Part shown: positions 20,610 through 31,026 of the stretch, piece by piece
Position numbering within the stretch: position 1 is the first letter of the stretch
Layout: every line of letters begins with the position of its first letter
Origin: an uncultured Granulosicoccaceae bacterium
GTDB lineage: Bacteria; Pseudomonadota; Gammaproteobacteria; CALCKW01
Assembly (NCBI GenBank): GCA_937965695.1
Contig: CALCKW010000049.1
Coordinates: 24,189-88,188 of the forward strand
Direction of reading: 5' to 3'
Length of the DNA stretch: 64,000 nucleotides
Notes under the pieces: model-generated
The model's input: only the letters and a program-made list of their open reading frames with translations
Databases searched by the model: none
Told to the model about the DNA's origin: nothing
Made by a program: the position numbers and the translations under genes

Positions 20610-21098
20610 GTGATGCAGCGCCCTGTCATTGTTTTCATCGCTATTGTTGCCGCCGTCGCAGGTTTTTTGATATCACAGAAAAATGCCCCGTTGCCCGCGC
20701 AAACAGCAAAAGTATACGCCAGTGATTTGGCTGGAGAAGCTGTCGATGTAACCGCCGGCAGCGGCAAACTCAAGCTGGTAAATTTTTGGGCCAGCTGGTG
20801 TGCACCCTGCGTAGAGGAGCTACCGTTACTAGAGTCTTATGCTAAAGACAATACCGACACCCTAGAAGTGCTAGCTGTCGCAATCGACACCTTAGCGCAT
20901 GTCAATGAGTTTCTAGAGAAACACCCTTTAGAATTACCAGTAGCAGTCGGCACCAGCTACGCCACAGAGCTGATGGTAGATTGGGGCAATGACATCACCG
21001 CCCTGCCTTTTACCGCATTGTTAGATGCCGATGGCAACTTAGTTAGAGTGCACAGCGGTGCTTTTGACGCAAAGGCCTTAGACGCGTTTGTCCATTGA
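20610..21098 (+). CDS. TlpA/ResA-like thioredoxin-fold redoxin
   Basis: 162 aa; signal anchor, NFWASWCAPCVEELPLL redox motif. Confidence 0.92.
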   Translation: MMQRPVIVFIAIVAAVAGFLISQKNAPLPAQTAKVYASDLAGEAVDVTAGSGKLKLVNFWASWCAPCVEELPLLESYAKDNTDTLEVLAVAIDTLAHVNEFLEKHPLELPVAVGTSYATELMVDWGNDITALPFTALLDADGNLVRVHSGAFDAKALDAFVH

Positions 21099-21110
21099 GA
21101 AATCGTCCAT

Positions 21111-21139
21111 AAAAAAAAGGCAGTCCAATGCGGACTGCC
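21111..21139 (-). terminator. Rho-independent terminator of the 21215-22024 minus-strand gene
   Basis: Perfect 8-bp stem GGCAGTCC/GGACTGCC with T8 on the minus strand. Confidence 0.85.
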
Positions 21140-21214
21140 CATTCTGATTGCGATCAAATTTTCTCGATTGACCAACAACGACTAGGTCGTTTTTTCTCTG
21201 GTTTTTCGATGACA

Positions 21215-22024
21215 CTAGCCTTCGTCGTTTAATGAATCCCCTACAGAAACATTGGCCGTTCTCTCATCGATAGAGTCCGCATAGTCTAGTCCTTGGAAAT
21301 AAAACGCGACCGCCGCGACATCGATAAAGGCATCGTGAACAGCATTTGAAAACCTGAGGTAGGATTCACGTCCAACGAAGGTCGCTACCTGCTGGAGTTC
21401 GTCCTCATTGAACGCTTTGTAAGCGATAGTCAGTTGATCGACGTGGTGCTCTCGAAAAGCGGCTGCAAATTGCTCTTTGTGCTTGGTCTGCATCAGTTCG
21501 ACGTCTTCTATCGACCGATGCAGATCTTTGTTCTCAACGGTATTCACCGCTACGACCATGCTTTTAGCCATCTCCAAACCAATACGCAAACTGATATCAA
21601 CGAGCTCAGCACGATCTACGATGTCGTAGATCAGCGCTTTTCGCTGTGCTTCAATTGCGACCGATTTAGCCGCATCAGCTAGAAGATAAGATTTGGGATT
21701 GGCATGTGCAAAGGCCATTTTTTTACCCAGCGGAGTCTCAAACCACTCCCCTACAAAAAGCTTGTCTTCAAAGGTGAGTGCCTCTAGGGCCTCTAAGGCC
21801 GCACTGTTAAACTGATCGACATATGGTTCTGATACTTCTTCTGACTCTAACTCAGCGTCCAGCACAGCCTCTGGCATCTGTTCAAAGACAAAGGCGTAGT
21901 GACCTCGGTTACCCGACAGATCAAAGAGTTTTGCCGCGTCGTAAGCAGGTGCTGAAAAACAAACACTAGAGAACAAAAATGCAGGCACCAGAAATGCACG
22001 GCGCAGTGTGAAACGTATGGCCAT
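21215..22024 (-). CDS. Secreted protein of unknown function (DUF2059-like alpha-helical)
   Basis: Signal peptide MAIRFTLRRAFLVPAFLFSSVCFSAPA; ...FNEDELQQVATFVGRESYLRFSNAVHDAF resembles DUF2059 C-terminal helices; start moved from 22096 to the internal ATG. Confidence 0.6.
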   Translation of the reverse strand: MAIRFTLRRAFLVPAFLFSSVCFSAPAYDAAKLFDLSGNRGHYAFVFEQMPEAVLDAELESEEVSEPYVDQFNSAALEALEALTFEDKLFVGEWFETPLGKKMAFAHANPKSYLLADAAKSVAIEAQRKALIYDIVDRAELVDISLRIGLEMAKSMVVAVNTVENKDLHRSIEDVELMQTKHKEQFAAAFREHHVDQLTIAYKAFNEDELQQVATFVGRESYLRFSNAVHDAFIDVAAVAFYFQGLDYADSIDERTANVSVGDSLNDEG

Positions 22025-22248
22025 CCTAGTTTTTCCTTTACGGCTTAAGCTAGGGTTTGCGGCGTTTGATAGTGATACTTTATTACTACAATACAAGGGT
22101 TTTCCGCTTCAGGAATTGCGAGAGCCCGCTTGGGTAGCTGGAGTACCGCAACACTTATATGCACCGCAGAGCGCACTACTTGGAAACCCATCAAAATGTA
22201 ATTTAACAGTTCAGCCATTACTAAATATTGAGACTTTTTAGCGCTGCT

Positions 22249-23358
22249 CTAAAACCGAATTAGACGTCTAAAAATCCATTCCATAGGCCCTTGTTCGACA
22301 TGTTTCATCCAAAAAACACTAAAGATAAGGGAGAACGCACAGTAGGCAAGTGAGCAAAAAAGTGAAAATTCAATACTCTGATCATGCAAAGTACCAGTGG
22401 CTTCCATCAAGCCCATGCCAAATATCACGTGCAGAATATAGAGACTGAGTGCCATTTGCCCCGTATCGGACAAATAACGTATCAGCTTGGTATCAGTTAA
22501 ACGCTCGCTGACATAGAGGCAAAAAATAATAATCATCGCTGCCAAACTGCCTGCGGCGAGAAGGTATTGCGGCATGGGAGGTATGATTTCGGTAGAAAAC
22601 AGAAAATCTATTTCGCCAGCGTGCAAGCCCCAAGCACCCGCGTTAAAAAACACTGGTCTAAACCAGTTAAAAACAGATTCGGTGCAAATCCATAGAAGTA
22701 AAGCCGTGATAAATAGCTTTTGCCGTTGCGCGCCCACACCGAGATTTTGTCGCCCTAACCACAGACCAAAAATCAAGAACGCGCTCCACGGTATAACGGG
22801 ATGAAAGCCATTAAACAGAATATGCCTGAACATACCACTGGGGGTCCAGAAACCGTGATAATGCAAGGTGTCCCAGTCCCATCCTTCCGCATAGTCAAAG
22901 ACCAATAACAACACAGGAAACGCATAGGCTACAAAAACGCAGAGCCACAACAGCGACCGACTACCCCAAGTAAAAACCATCGCGGCCAAGAGAAAGTAGA
23001 AACCATAAAAATGCAGAATATCCGCTGGCCAAACTAGCGAAAAAGCCAGACCGACTATCACCAAAAGCAAACCGCGTTTTATCAAATTTTTCCTGGCGTT
23101 TGAAATATCAGAAGCATGTCGCGACTCCAGCGCCGACCTGCTGATAATGCTCACTCCGATTCCCGCTAGAATCACAAAGAGTGCTGATGCTCTCCCTTCA
23201 AATATACTGGCAAACCACTTGAGGGAATCACTACCTGAAACTGCGCCTTGTGCAATTTTAAAGTTGACGATCACCATGCCAAACAGCGCAAGTGCTCTCG
23301 CCACATCAAGTCCGATTATTCTTTTACCGCTAACAGTGGGCTTCAATGATTTCAACAT
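22249..23358 (-). CDS. DUF418-family multi-pass membrane protein
   Basis: 369 aa; N-terminal RIIGLDVARALALFGMVIVNF and C-terminal GQMALSLYILH typical of DUF418 proteins. Confidence 0.85.
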   Translation of the reverse strand: MLKSLKPTVSGKRIIGLDVARALALFGMVIVNFKIAQGAVSGSDSLKWFASIFEGRASALFVILAGIGVSIISRSALESRHASDISNARKNLIKRGLLLVIVGLAFSLVWPADILHFYGFYFLLAAMVFTWGSRSLLWLCVFVAYAFPVLLLVFDYAEGWDWDTLHYHGFWTPSGMFRHILFNGFHPVIPWSAFLIFGLWLGRQNLGVGAQRQKLFITALLLWICTESVFNWFRPVFFNAGAWGLHAGEIDFLFSTEIIPPMPQYLLAAGSLAAMIIIFCLYVSERLTDTKLIRYLSDTGQMALSLYILHVIFGMGLMEATGTLHDQSIEFSLFCSLAYCAFSLIFSVFWMKHVEQGPMEWIFRRLIRF

Positions 23359-23474
23359 ATTGGGATTAGGGAATCTATCATCAGTTTATCTCTTCATTCA
23401 GAGTTGCGCCATCGGCTGACCCTCCGTATGGTCAGTAGATCTATTTTCTCCCAATCGCGACCGAGCCAGTACAG

Positions 23475-24194
23475 ATGGAAACGACTTCAAACACTAAAAA
23501 CAAAGACCGAAAGCTCATGGTTCTGCTGGTCGAAGACCACCAGATGCTAGCTCAAACATTGATTGACTACTTGGCTTTGGAAAACTTTGAAGTTGACTAT
23601 GCCGCTGATGGTTTACAGGGACTAGGCCTTGCTCGCGACAATCACTTTGATGCAATAATTTTGGATCTCATGCTGCCATCCCTAGATGGCCTCTCAATTT
23701 GCAAAGCACTGCGAGAGGATTTACAAATCGACACACCAGTGATTATGTTGACAGCGCGAGACCAACTGGACGACAAACTGGATGGCTTCGCCCACGGGGC
23801 AGATGACTACCTCATCAAGCCGTTTGAACAAAAAGAGTTAGTCGCTAGATTGCGAACCATGATCAAGCGCCATCGTGCAGAGGTTGTTTCAAAAAAATTG
23901 ATCGTTGGAGACTTAAGCTTGGACATCAGTAGCCGTCAAGCTTGGCGCGAGGGACAGCAAATTGATCTCTCCCCAACGGCGTTTAGTATTCTGAGTTTGC
24001 TCATGCGTGACGCACCCAAGGTTGTGACTCGTGAGGCCTTACATCAAGAATTGTGGGGCTCGGAGCCACCGGACACCGACGCCTTGCGAAGCCATGTTTA
24101 CAATCTGCGTAAACAAGTGGATCAACCCTTTGAAACGCCCATGATAGAAACCGTAAAGGGTGTTGGGCTGCGCTTGCTCAATCCAGCATCTTAA
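23475..24194 (+). CDS. OmpR-family response regulator
   Basis: 239 aa; receiver MVLLVEDHQMLAQTL...ILDLMLPSLDG...KPFEQKEL and winged-helix output domain. Confidence 0.93.
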   Translation: METTSNTKNKDRKLMVLLVEDHQMLAQTLIDYLALENFEVDYAADGLQGLGLARDNHFDAIILDLMLPSLDGLSICKALREDLQIDTPVIMLTARDQLDDKLDGFAHGADDYLIKPFEQKELVARLRTMIKRHRAEVVSKKLIVGDLSLDISSRQAWREGQQIDLSPTAFSILSLLMRDAPKVVTREALHQELWGSEPPDTDALRSHVYNLRKQVDQPFETPMIETVKGVGLRLLNPAS

Positions 24195-25497
24195 TATCTA
24201 CCTTTGTGCCCTGCCCTTGGCTACTCTCGATGGCCAAAGTCCAGCCGTAGCTATCGCATAGTCGACGCACGATATCCAAACCTAAACCATAGCCAGTGTT
24301 ATTGTCGGAGTTGCGTTGAAAGGGTTGCTGGAGCCGCTGCACCTCACTCGCTTGCATACCCGCCCCGGTGTCGCTAACACGAACACCGTGCTCATGTATT
24401 TTCACCACCACATCACCAGAAACCGTGTAATGGCAGGCGTTACGCAGAAGATTCGCCACGACCATTCCCACTACTTGCGCAGGCGCCTGCACTTGTAATT
24501 TGCTCTGCTGTTCTAAGCTTATATGCACGTGCTGGTCAGCATTGTGGCTTATCTCAATTTGAGAAATAAGCAATGGAGCCAGCGTGTTCACATCGGTCAA
24601 CTCGTTTGATTTACTGTCCTCGTGTTGCGCTTGCGCCAAAACTAAAAGCACCTCTATCAAAGATAACATGTCTCGCGAGGTAGTCTGCATACGATCAACG
24701 ACGCGAGCTTGAGCTTCATCGAGATTTCCTTGTTTCTCGAGCAGCTCTAAGGATCCACGGATCACGGATAGCGGTGTGCGCAACTCATGACTAACGTCTC
24801 GGCTAAAAGCCCGCTCTCGCACCAATTGATTTTTTAAACGCTCAGTAAAGTCTCGCAGGGAATCCGCGAGCACTCGCACTTCATCATCGACCTGCGGGCC
24901 ACTCCAATTTTCGTAGCTCAAGGTTTCAAGGCGATTCGAATCAAAACTAAAGCTGCGCATCTTTTGAGCTAGCGACATCAACGGCGACAATGTCTTATTG
25001 GACTGGTGATAAACAAACCAAGCGGAGAGATATATTGCCACTAACGTGAGGCTCAAAGGCACGATGCCAAACCAAAACGCCAGTTTCCTGACACTCTGTT
25101 CGTCAAACACCAACAACAGACGACGGCCTGCTCGCTCTTCAACGAAGACAATGGAATTGTGTCCATCGAAACTGGCTCGAGATTGCCCATCCGGCGAATC
25201 GGCTAATACAGCGGGAATGCGATTAACGCCAGTGGCAATGGAACTATAACCGCGTAAATTGCCTGTGTTGGGCAAGGGGTGATCGGGATTTTTTTCCAAT
25301 TGTTCCCAATAGTGCGAAGCTTCTTTACTCAGCGCTGTACCAATCATCACTTTTTCCACGACAATGGCAGCCGCATAGACCCCCAAAGCGGTGGTTATGC
25401 TGATAAATAGCAGCTGAAGCCTTAAGACTCGGCCCAATTTGGACTGAATACCCGTTCGAGATGCTGATTGTGGCTGTTCTGTCCGGCGAAAAAACAT
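24178..25497 (-). CDS. Sensor histidine kinase
   Basis: 439 aa; two TMs, H-box SRDVSHELRTPLSVIRGSLELLE, N-box NLLRNACHYT, GYGLGLDIVRRL. Confidence 0.93.
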   Translation of the reverse strand: MFFRRTEQPQSASRTGIQSKLGRVLRLQLLFISITTALGVYAAAIVVEKVMIGTALSKEASHYWEQLEKNPDHPLPNTGNLRGYSSIATGVNRIPAVLADSPDGQSRASFDGHNSIVFVEERAGRRLLLVFDEQSVRKLAFWFGIVPLSLTLVAIYLSAWFVYHQSNKTLSPLMSLAQKMRSFSFDSNRLETLSYENWSGPQVDDEVRVLADSLRDFTERLKNQLVRERAFSRDVSHELRTPLSVIRGSLELLEKQGNLDEAQARVVDRMQTTSRDMLSLIEVLLVLAQAQHEDSKSNELTDVNTLAPLLISQIEISHNADQHVHISLEQQSKLQVQAPAQVVGMVVANLLRNACHYTVSGDVVVKIHEHGVRVSDTGAGMQASEVQRLQQPFQRNSDNNTGYGLGLDIVRRLCDSYGWTLAIESSQGQGTKVDIKMLD

Positions 25498-25658
25498 TCG
25501 GATTAGTCCAATTTGATTTGTACAAAAAATACAGTAAATTCAGCCACATTGCCTCAAAGAAAAAGAAAACATACTCTTCACGTTAGATTCACATGATCTC
25601 CAGTAAAGTTAAGAATGCTGTGTCTATACCATCAGAACAATTGAGAGAAAGGTGCCAC

Positions 25659-26084
25659 ATGAGCGAGATCTTGCTCAACAAATTTGTCGACGTTTACCAA
25701 CAGTTGAATAAAAGCAACTTAGAGTCGTTACGCAATGTCTACAGCCAGGATGTAGAGTTTGAAGACAGTCTGCACCAGTTGAAAGGAATAGATCCGCTGA
25801 TTGCTTACTTTCAAGATCAGTACACCAATCTTGACCACTGTCAGTTCATCGTAAAAGAGGCCCACCAACAGCACCAAAATGCTTGGATCGTTTGGGACAT
25901 GCGTTTTTCGCACAGCAAACTCCGAGGCGGTCAAGAAATTGTTGTGCAAGGAGCCAGCCACTTGCGACTCTCGGACACCGTTAGCTATCATCGAGATTAT
26001 GTCGATATGGGACAGGTGTTGTACGAGCACCTCCCCATATTAGGTGCTGCCATTCGCTGGATTAAAAAAAGGGCTGTCAGTTGA
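25659..26084 (+). CDS. SnoaL-like/NTF2-fold protein, first gene of the lipid-modification operon
   Basis: 142 aa from MSEILLNKFVDVYQQLNKSNLESLRNVYSQDVEFEDSLHQLKG; GAGAAAGG-like RBS upstream; ATGA overlap with next gene. Confidence 0.82.
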   Translation: MSEILLNKFVDVYQQLNKSNLESLRNVYSQDVEFEDSLHQLKGIDPLIAYFQDQYTNLDHCQFIVKEAHQQHQNAWIVWDMRFSHSKLRGGQEIVVQGASHLRLSDTVSYHRDYVDMGQVLYEHLPILGAAIRWIKKRAVS

Positions 26085-26803
26085 ACGGAAAACGTGTGTT
26101 GATCACCGGTGCGAGTTCTGGAATCGGCCTGCAATTGGCAAGAGACTATCAAGCAGATGGTTGGCAAACCATTGCCTGTGGACGTAATGCCGATCGCCTT
26201 CGCGAAACTCAAGCTACTGAGACTTTAATATTTGATATCGAAGACTTGCAACAGACGATAGCTGCTGCGGCAAAGATTGAAGCACCTGTAGATTTGATCA
26301 TTCTCAATGCCGGCAACTGTGAGTACATCGACGACCCAATCAATTTCGACTCAGCGCTGCTGACTCGAGTGATGAAGGCAAACGTTATCGGTATGGCGCA
26401 TTGCCTCGAAGCTTTTCTAAAACATCTCAACCACGGAGGCCAGCTTGCGTTGATGGGTTCATCAGCCACATTACTGCCCTTCTCCAGAGCGGAGGCTTAT
26501 GGCGCCAGTAAGGCAGCAGTCGCGTATTTAGCCGCCTCACTAAGGGTAGATCTTAAAAAGGAGAACATCTCGGTCAGTCTAATCCAACCGGGATTTGTAG
26601 ACACGCCTCTCACCGCAAAAAACACTTTTAGCATGCCAGGCATGATCAGCGCAGAAAAGGCGTCGCAGGATATCCGTGCAGGGCTAGAAAAACGTAAATC
26701 CACGGTCACCACACCGCGGCTCTTTAATGCTGTACTTGGATTGCTCGGTCTGTTACCTGAGCCCATTCCGACGGCTATCGCCACCAGATTGCGTCAGCCA
26801 TGA
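26081..26803 (+). CDS. SDR-family oxidoreductase
   Basis: 240 aa; VLITGASSGIGLQLA, YGASKAAVAY. Confidence 0.93.
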   Translation: MNGKRVLITGASSGIGLQLARDYQADGWQTIACGRNADRLRETQATETLIFDIEDLQQTIAAAAKIEAPVDLIILNAGNCEYIDDPINFDSALLTRVMKANVIGMAHCLEAFLKHLNHGGQLALMGSSATLLPFSRAEAYGASKAAVAYLAASLRVDLKKENISVSLIQPGFVDTPLTAKNTFSMPGMISAEKASQDIRAGLEKRKSTVTTPRLFNAVLGLLGLLPEPIPTAIATRLRQP

Positions 26804-28050
26804 GCAGAATAGCCATCGTTGGAGCGGGGATATCAGGGCTTGTTTGTGCGCACCACCTTAGCAAAGAGCACGAGGTAGAGTTGTTTGAAGCCAACGATTA
26901 CGCCGGCGGGCACACTGCGACCGTGAACGTGGACACAGAGGATAAAACATACGCTATTGACACCGGCTTTATAGTATTTAACGACCGCACTTATCCGCGG
27001 TTTCGTGCTTTGCTGAAAGACTTAGATGTTGGTTATCAAGATACCGAAATGAGTTTTAGTGTCCACAACCCAGATCAAAACCTCATTTACAATGGCAACA
27101 CTATTAACAGTCTCTTCTGTCAGAGACGCAATCTCGTGAGCCCAAGGTTCTGGTTATTTGTTAAAGAAATATTGCGTTTCAATGCCGACTGTAAAAGTCG
27201 ACAGGCGAAAAACGACTATCAAAACAATATTGCATTGGGTGAATTTCTACGCAGTGAGAGATACTCTGCTTTTTTTTCACAAAACTATATCCTGCCAATG
27301 GGTGCCGCAATTTGGTCTTCTAGCTTGCAAGATATAGAAGAAATGCCGCTGAAATTTTTCATTAATTTTTTTTACAACCATGGTTTGCTTGATGTCAATA
27401 AACGACCGCAATGGTTTTCCATTAAGGGCGGTTCCAAGTGTTATGTAGAAAAGTTATTACAGCGCTGCTCTGCAAAACTGCACCTGGCGACACCAATTGA
27501 AAAGGTCTCCAGAAATACCGCTGGCGTCACGTTACTGACATCCTCCGGTGAACATCATTTCGACGAGGTGATTCTTGCTTGCCACAGTGACCAAGCACTA
27601 GAAATGATTGAAGACCCATCAGCAGCTGAGCAGCAAGTGTTGGGTGCAATCACTTATAGCAGCAACGAAGTGCTGCTCCACAGCGATCCCAACTTACTAC
27701 CCCCAATACCAAGAGCACATGCCAGCTGGAATTATCACTGCAGTGAGCGGCGCGACGCAGCTGCCGCAGTGACTTACAACATGAATATATTACAAAGGCT
27801 GCCAAAGGAAGCTCCGCTGTTTAATGTTACACTCAACAACAGTTCGGCGGTGCGAGAAGATCTTATTTTAAAACGCTTCAACTACAGTCACCCGGTGTTC
27901 AGCGCACCCATGGTAGAGGCACAGACAAAGCGCCAGCAAATTTGTGGTGTGGACAAAATTCATTTCTGTGGAGCCTACTGGTACAACGGCTTTCACGAAG
28001 ATGGTGTTCGCAGCGCTGAAGAGGTCTGTTCACGTTGGAAGCCTGCATGA
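26800..28050 (+). CDS. FAD-dependent amine-oxidase-like oxidoreductase
   Basis: 416 aa; RIAIVGAGISGLVCAHHLSKEHEVELFEANDYAGGHTATV. Confidence 0.93.
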   Translation: MSRIAIVGAGISGLVCAHHLSKEHEVELFEANDYAGGHTATVNVDTEDKTYAIDTGFIVFNDRTYPRFRALLKDLDVGYQDTEMSFSVHNPDQNLIYNGNTINSLFCQRRNLVSPRFWLFVKEILRFNADCKSRQAKNDYQNNIALGEFLRSERYSAFFSQNYILPMGAAIWSSSLQDIEEMPLKFFINFFYNHGLLDVNKRPQWFSIKGGSKCYVEKLLQRCSAKLHLATPIEKVSRNTAGVTLLTSSGEHHFDEVILACHSDQALEMIEDPSAAEQQVLGAITYSSNEVLLHSDPNLLPPIPRAHASWNYHCSERRDAAAAVTYNMNILQRLPKEAPLFNVTLNNSSAVREDLILKRFNYSHPVFSAPMVEAQTKRQQICGVDKIHFCGAYWYNGFHEDGVRSAEEVCSRWKPA

Positions 28051-28802
28051 ATAGCGCAATTTACAGAGGCTGGGTAAGACACAGGCGTTTCTCTCCCGCC
28101 CTCCATGAGTTCAAATACAACATATTTTTTCTCTGGCTGGATCTAGATGAAATTTCTGCGCCAGAACCGTTGAGCAAACTTAAGCCTTGGTTCTCCACCA
28201 CTAAATTTGCGGCACTGCGTTTCAATGCCAGTGATTACCTTGATCCCAAACAAGGCACAACCCGTGCTGCGGTCTGGCAAAAAGTGCAAGATCTGGGCGG
28301 CGAGGACGACGATGGTCCTGTCTACTTGCTCGGCCAGGTGCGTTGTTTGGGTTTCTATTTCAGCCCTGTGAATTTCTTTTATTGTTACGATCAACAAGAT
28401 GAGCTGAAATACGTTGTCGCCGAGGTCAGTAACACTCCTTGGAACAAACGACACTATTATTTGGTCGACACAGAACCTAAAAAAAACACCCCTAAAGAGT
28501 TTCATGTATCGCCTTTTATGTCTTTAGACATGGCTTATCTCTGGCGCATACCCGAGCCTAACAATAAACTTTGCCTGCACATTGAAAATCACAATGACGC
28601 CAAGTTATTCGACGCGACACTGGTGATGACAAAATACGCTTTAAATAACGTCGAGTTAAAAAAGACCCTAATACAAATTCCCGCCATGAGTTTTCGAATT
28701 CTAAGCAGCATTTACTGGCAAGCGCTAAGAATCTGGCTAAAACGCATACCCTATGTTCCCTATTCTACTAAGGACAGCTCAAATGCAGCTTCAAACAAGT
28801 AG
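28047..28802 (+). CDS. DUF1365 family protein
   Basis: Starts MNSAIYRGWVRHRRFSPALHEFKYNIFFLWLDLDE; FYFSPVNFFYCYD and EFHVSPFMSLDMAYLWRI; ATGA overlap with upstream gene. Confidence 0.92.
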   Translation: MNSAIYRGWVRHRRFSPALHEFKYNIFFLWLDLDEISAPEPLSKLKPWFSTTKFAALRFNASDYLDPKQGTTRAAVWQKVQDLGGEDDDGPVYLLGQVRCLGFYFSPVNFFYCYDQQDELKYVVAEVSNTPWNKRHYYLVDTEPKKNTPKEFHVSPFMSLDMAYLWRIPEPNNKLCLHIENHNDAKLFDATLVMTKYALNNVELKKTLIQIPAMSFRILSSIYWQALRIWLKRIPYVPYSTKDSSNAASNK

Positions 28803-30015
28803 TTCCAGCATTGTCCGGAAGCAAGTAAAACCGAGACTTGCCAAAAAATTACTGTTAGGACTGTTCGGAAAACTGCAACACGGATGTCTAACGGTTGTCG
28901 ACGGAGACGACACTTACAGGTTTGGCGACAGCACTCTCCCGCTACACGCTGAGATAATGGTCCACGATCAATCGTTCTACAACCAAGCACTCTTTCACGG
29001 CACAGTCGGGGCTGGGGAGAGTTATATGGAAGGACACTGGGACACGCCTGCACTAGCACAACTGGTTCAGCTGCTGGTTCGCAACATGGCTATGCTTGAT
29101 CGCATCGACCATCTAATATCGGCACCCACACAATGGGGCCTACGACTCAACAATTTTTTCAAACGCAATTCAAAAAAAGGGTCTAAAGAAAATATTCTTG
29201 CTCATTACGACGTGGGCAACGAGTTTTATAAGCTGTTCCTGGATGAATCAATGACCTATTCCTGCGGAATATTCGCAGAGAGTGACAACGATCTCTACAG
29301 CGCACAATTGCGTAAATTTGAAACAATCTGCCAGCGCTTAGACCTGCAAACAGGTGAGCACCTTCTTGAGATAGGTACGGGCTGGGGCAGTTTTGCTATC
29401 TATGCGGCACAGAAATACGGCGTTAAGGTCACCACTACAACTATCTCGGAACGGCAACACGACTACGCAGAAGCGCGCATAAAAGAGGCGGGCCTAGAAG
29501 ATCAAATCACGTTACTCAAGCAGGACTATCGCGATCTGGAAGGTCAATACGATAAGCTGGTATCAGTAGAGATGATCGAAGCCGTTGGGCATCGATATTT
29601 GTCTACCTATTTCAAAAAATGTGAATCGTTACTGCATCCCGGTGGCCGACTACTTATACAATCGATCACTATTGCTGATCAACGATATGATCGATATCGC
29701 AAGCAGGTAGATTTCATTCAACGCTTCGTTTTTCCGGGTGGTTTTTTGCCCAGTATCAACGCGATTAGCACCTGCATGAAAAACAAAACTTCACTGCAAA
29801 TCTCCGATGTCTACGACATCGGGCCGCACTATGCAAAGACGCTGAGGCACTGGTCCGAGGGCCTTCGGGCTTCTAAAAACGAGGTTGAAAGACAGGGGCG
29901 CTCCACTTCCTTTTATCGTTTATGGCAATTCTATTTCCAATATTGCGAAGGCGGATTTTTGGAAGGTGGCATAAGCACCGCGCACATATTAGCCAACAGA
30001 CCTAAGTACGGATAG
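28783..30015 (+). CDS. Cyclopropane-fatty-acyl-phospholipid synthase family methyltransferase
   Basis: ENILAHYDVGNEFYKLFLDESMTYSCGIF, LEIGTGWGSFAIYAAQKYGVKVTTTTIS, YRDLEGQYDKLVSVEMIEAVG. Confidence 0.95.
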   Translation: MQLQTSSSSIVRKQVKPRLAKKLLLGLFGKLQHGCLTVVDGDDTYRFGDSTLPLHAEIMVHDQSFYNQALFHGTVGAGESYMEGHWDTPALAQLVQLLVRNMAMLDRIDHLISAPTQWGLRLNNFFKRNSKKGSKENILAHYDVGNEFYKLFLDESMTYSCGIFAESDNDLYSAQLRKFETICQRLDLQTGEHLLEIGTGWGSFAIYAAQKYGVKVTTTTISERQHDYAEARIKEAGLEDQITLLKQDYRDLEGQYDKLVSVEMIEAVGHRYLSTYFKKCESLLHPGGRLLIQSITIADQRYDRYRKQVDFIQRFVFPGGFLPSINAISTCMKNKTSLQISDVYDIGPHYAKTLRHWSEGLRASKNEVERQGRSTSFYRLWQFYFQYCEGGFLEGGISTAHILANRPKYG

Positions 30016-30018
30016 TTC

Positions 30019-30525
30019 ATGAAGCGATCACTAATCATTGATGCACTGTGCTTGCAATTTGCTTGGTTTAGCTGCGCAATTCTGCACGACCAAGCATTTC
30101 CTTGGGTAGTGATTTTTCTTGTGATCCAGCTTTTCGCCAGTTCAACTGTAATCTCACAACTATTACCAGCTCTGATCGTTACGCTAGCGGGTTTGGTGCT
30201 CGAAGTCACTATGATCAGCACTGGTTTAATCGACTACAGTTCTGCCTACCCAATGCCACTCTGGCTTCCCGTACTCTGGGTTATTTTTGCCTTCACTTTT
30301 GGCAATAGCTTGCACTGGCTAGCTTCAATAGGGTTAGTACCACAGGCTCTGCTAGGTGCAGTATTTGGTTGCCTGACTTATCAAGCCGCAACTTCATTTG
30401 ACGTACTTCAGTTGTATTCAGACAGGATCACCTCAGGTGTAATATTGTTTGCTGTCTGGGCCGTTGCTCTACCTTTACTTTTTTACGTACGTGGCCTGAC
30501 GCTTAAAGGCCAAAATTTTGATTAG
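30019..30525 (+). CDS. DUF2878 membrane protein
   Basis: 168 aa hydrophobic; position and sequence match the DUF2878 gene of CFA/DUF1365 clusters. Confidence 0.8.
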   Translation: MKRSLIIDALCLQFAWFSCAILHDQAFPWVVIFLVIQLFASSTVISQLLPALIVTLAGLVLEVTMISTGLIDYSSAYPMPLWLPVLWVIFAFTFGNSLHWLASIGLVPQALLGAVFGCLTYQAATSFDVLQLYSDRITSGVILFAVWAVALPLLFYVRGLTLKGQNFD

Positions 30526-31009
30526 CCGGATTCTAAAGCTACTAATATTTTTCTCGCTATTCAGCAATGCTTCTGCTGTTGAGAATTTGCAAATAGTCGG
30601 TCAGGGGGAGATGCGGTGGACTTTCCTGAGAATATACAGTGTCACTTTGTACAGCGAAGATGGCTTATACAAGCCTGATAAGTTTCCGCAAGCGCTCGAA
30701 ATCGTCTATCACCGAAAAATAAAATCGAAAGCGCTTGTCAAAGCGACAAAAGAGCAAATGCAACATATCGGTTTTGAACACCCAGACAGTGAAGTCTGGT
30801 TTGAACAGCTGAGCACCTTGTGGCCTGACATTCGCAAGGGAGATACCCTGCTTTTTGAAATCGATAAAAACAAGAAAAATAGGTTTTCATACAACGGAGC
30901 ACCTCTCGGTGGGATCAGTAATACGGATTTTTCCGAAGGTTTTATCAACATTTGGTTATCGCCAAAAACATCCGAACCGAAACTGCGTGAGCAGCTCATT
31001 AACTTTTAG
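30518..31009 (+). CDS. Chalcone isomerase-like family protein (TTG start)
   Basis: 163 aa; signal peptide, GQGEMRWTFLRIYSVTLYSEDG...FPQALEIVYHRKI. Confidence 0.87.
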   Translation: MISRILKLLIFFSLFSNASAVENLQIVGQGEMRWTFLRIYSVTLYSEDGLYKPDKFPQALEIVYHRKIKSKALVKATKEQMQHIGFEHPDSEVWFEQLSTLWPDIRKGDTLLFEIDKNKKNRFSYNGAPLGGISNTDFSEGFINIWLSPKTSEPKLREQLINF

Positions 31010-31026
31010 CATTAGGAGACATACTA

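Noticed and set aside
25590-25625. Possible ECF11/ChrR-type promoter (TGATC...TAAGA) before the lipid operon
   Set aside because: TGATC at 25591 and TTAAGAA follow each other with only about 11 nt between, not the ~17-18 nt expected; not claimed
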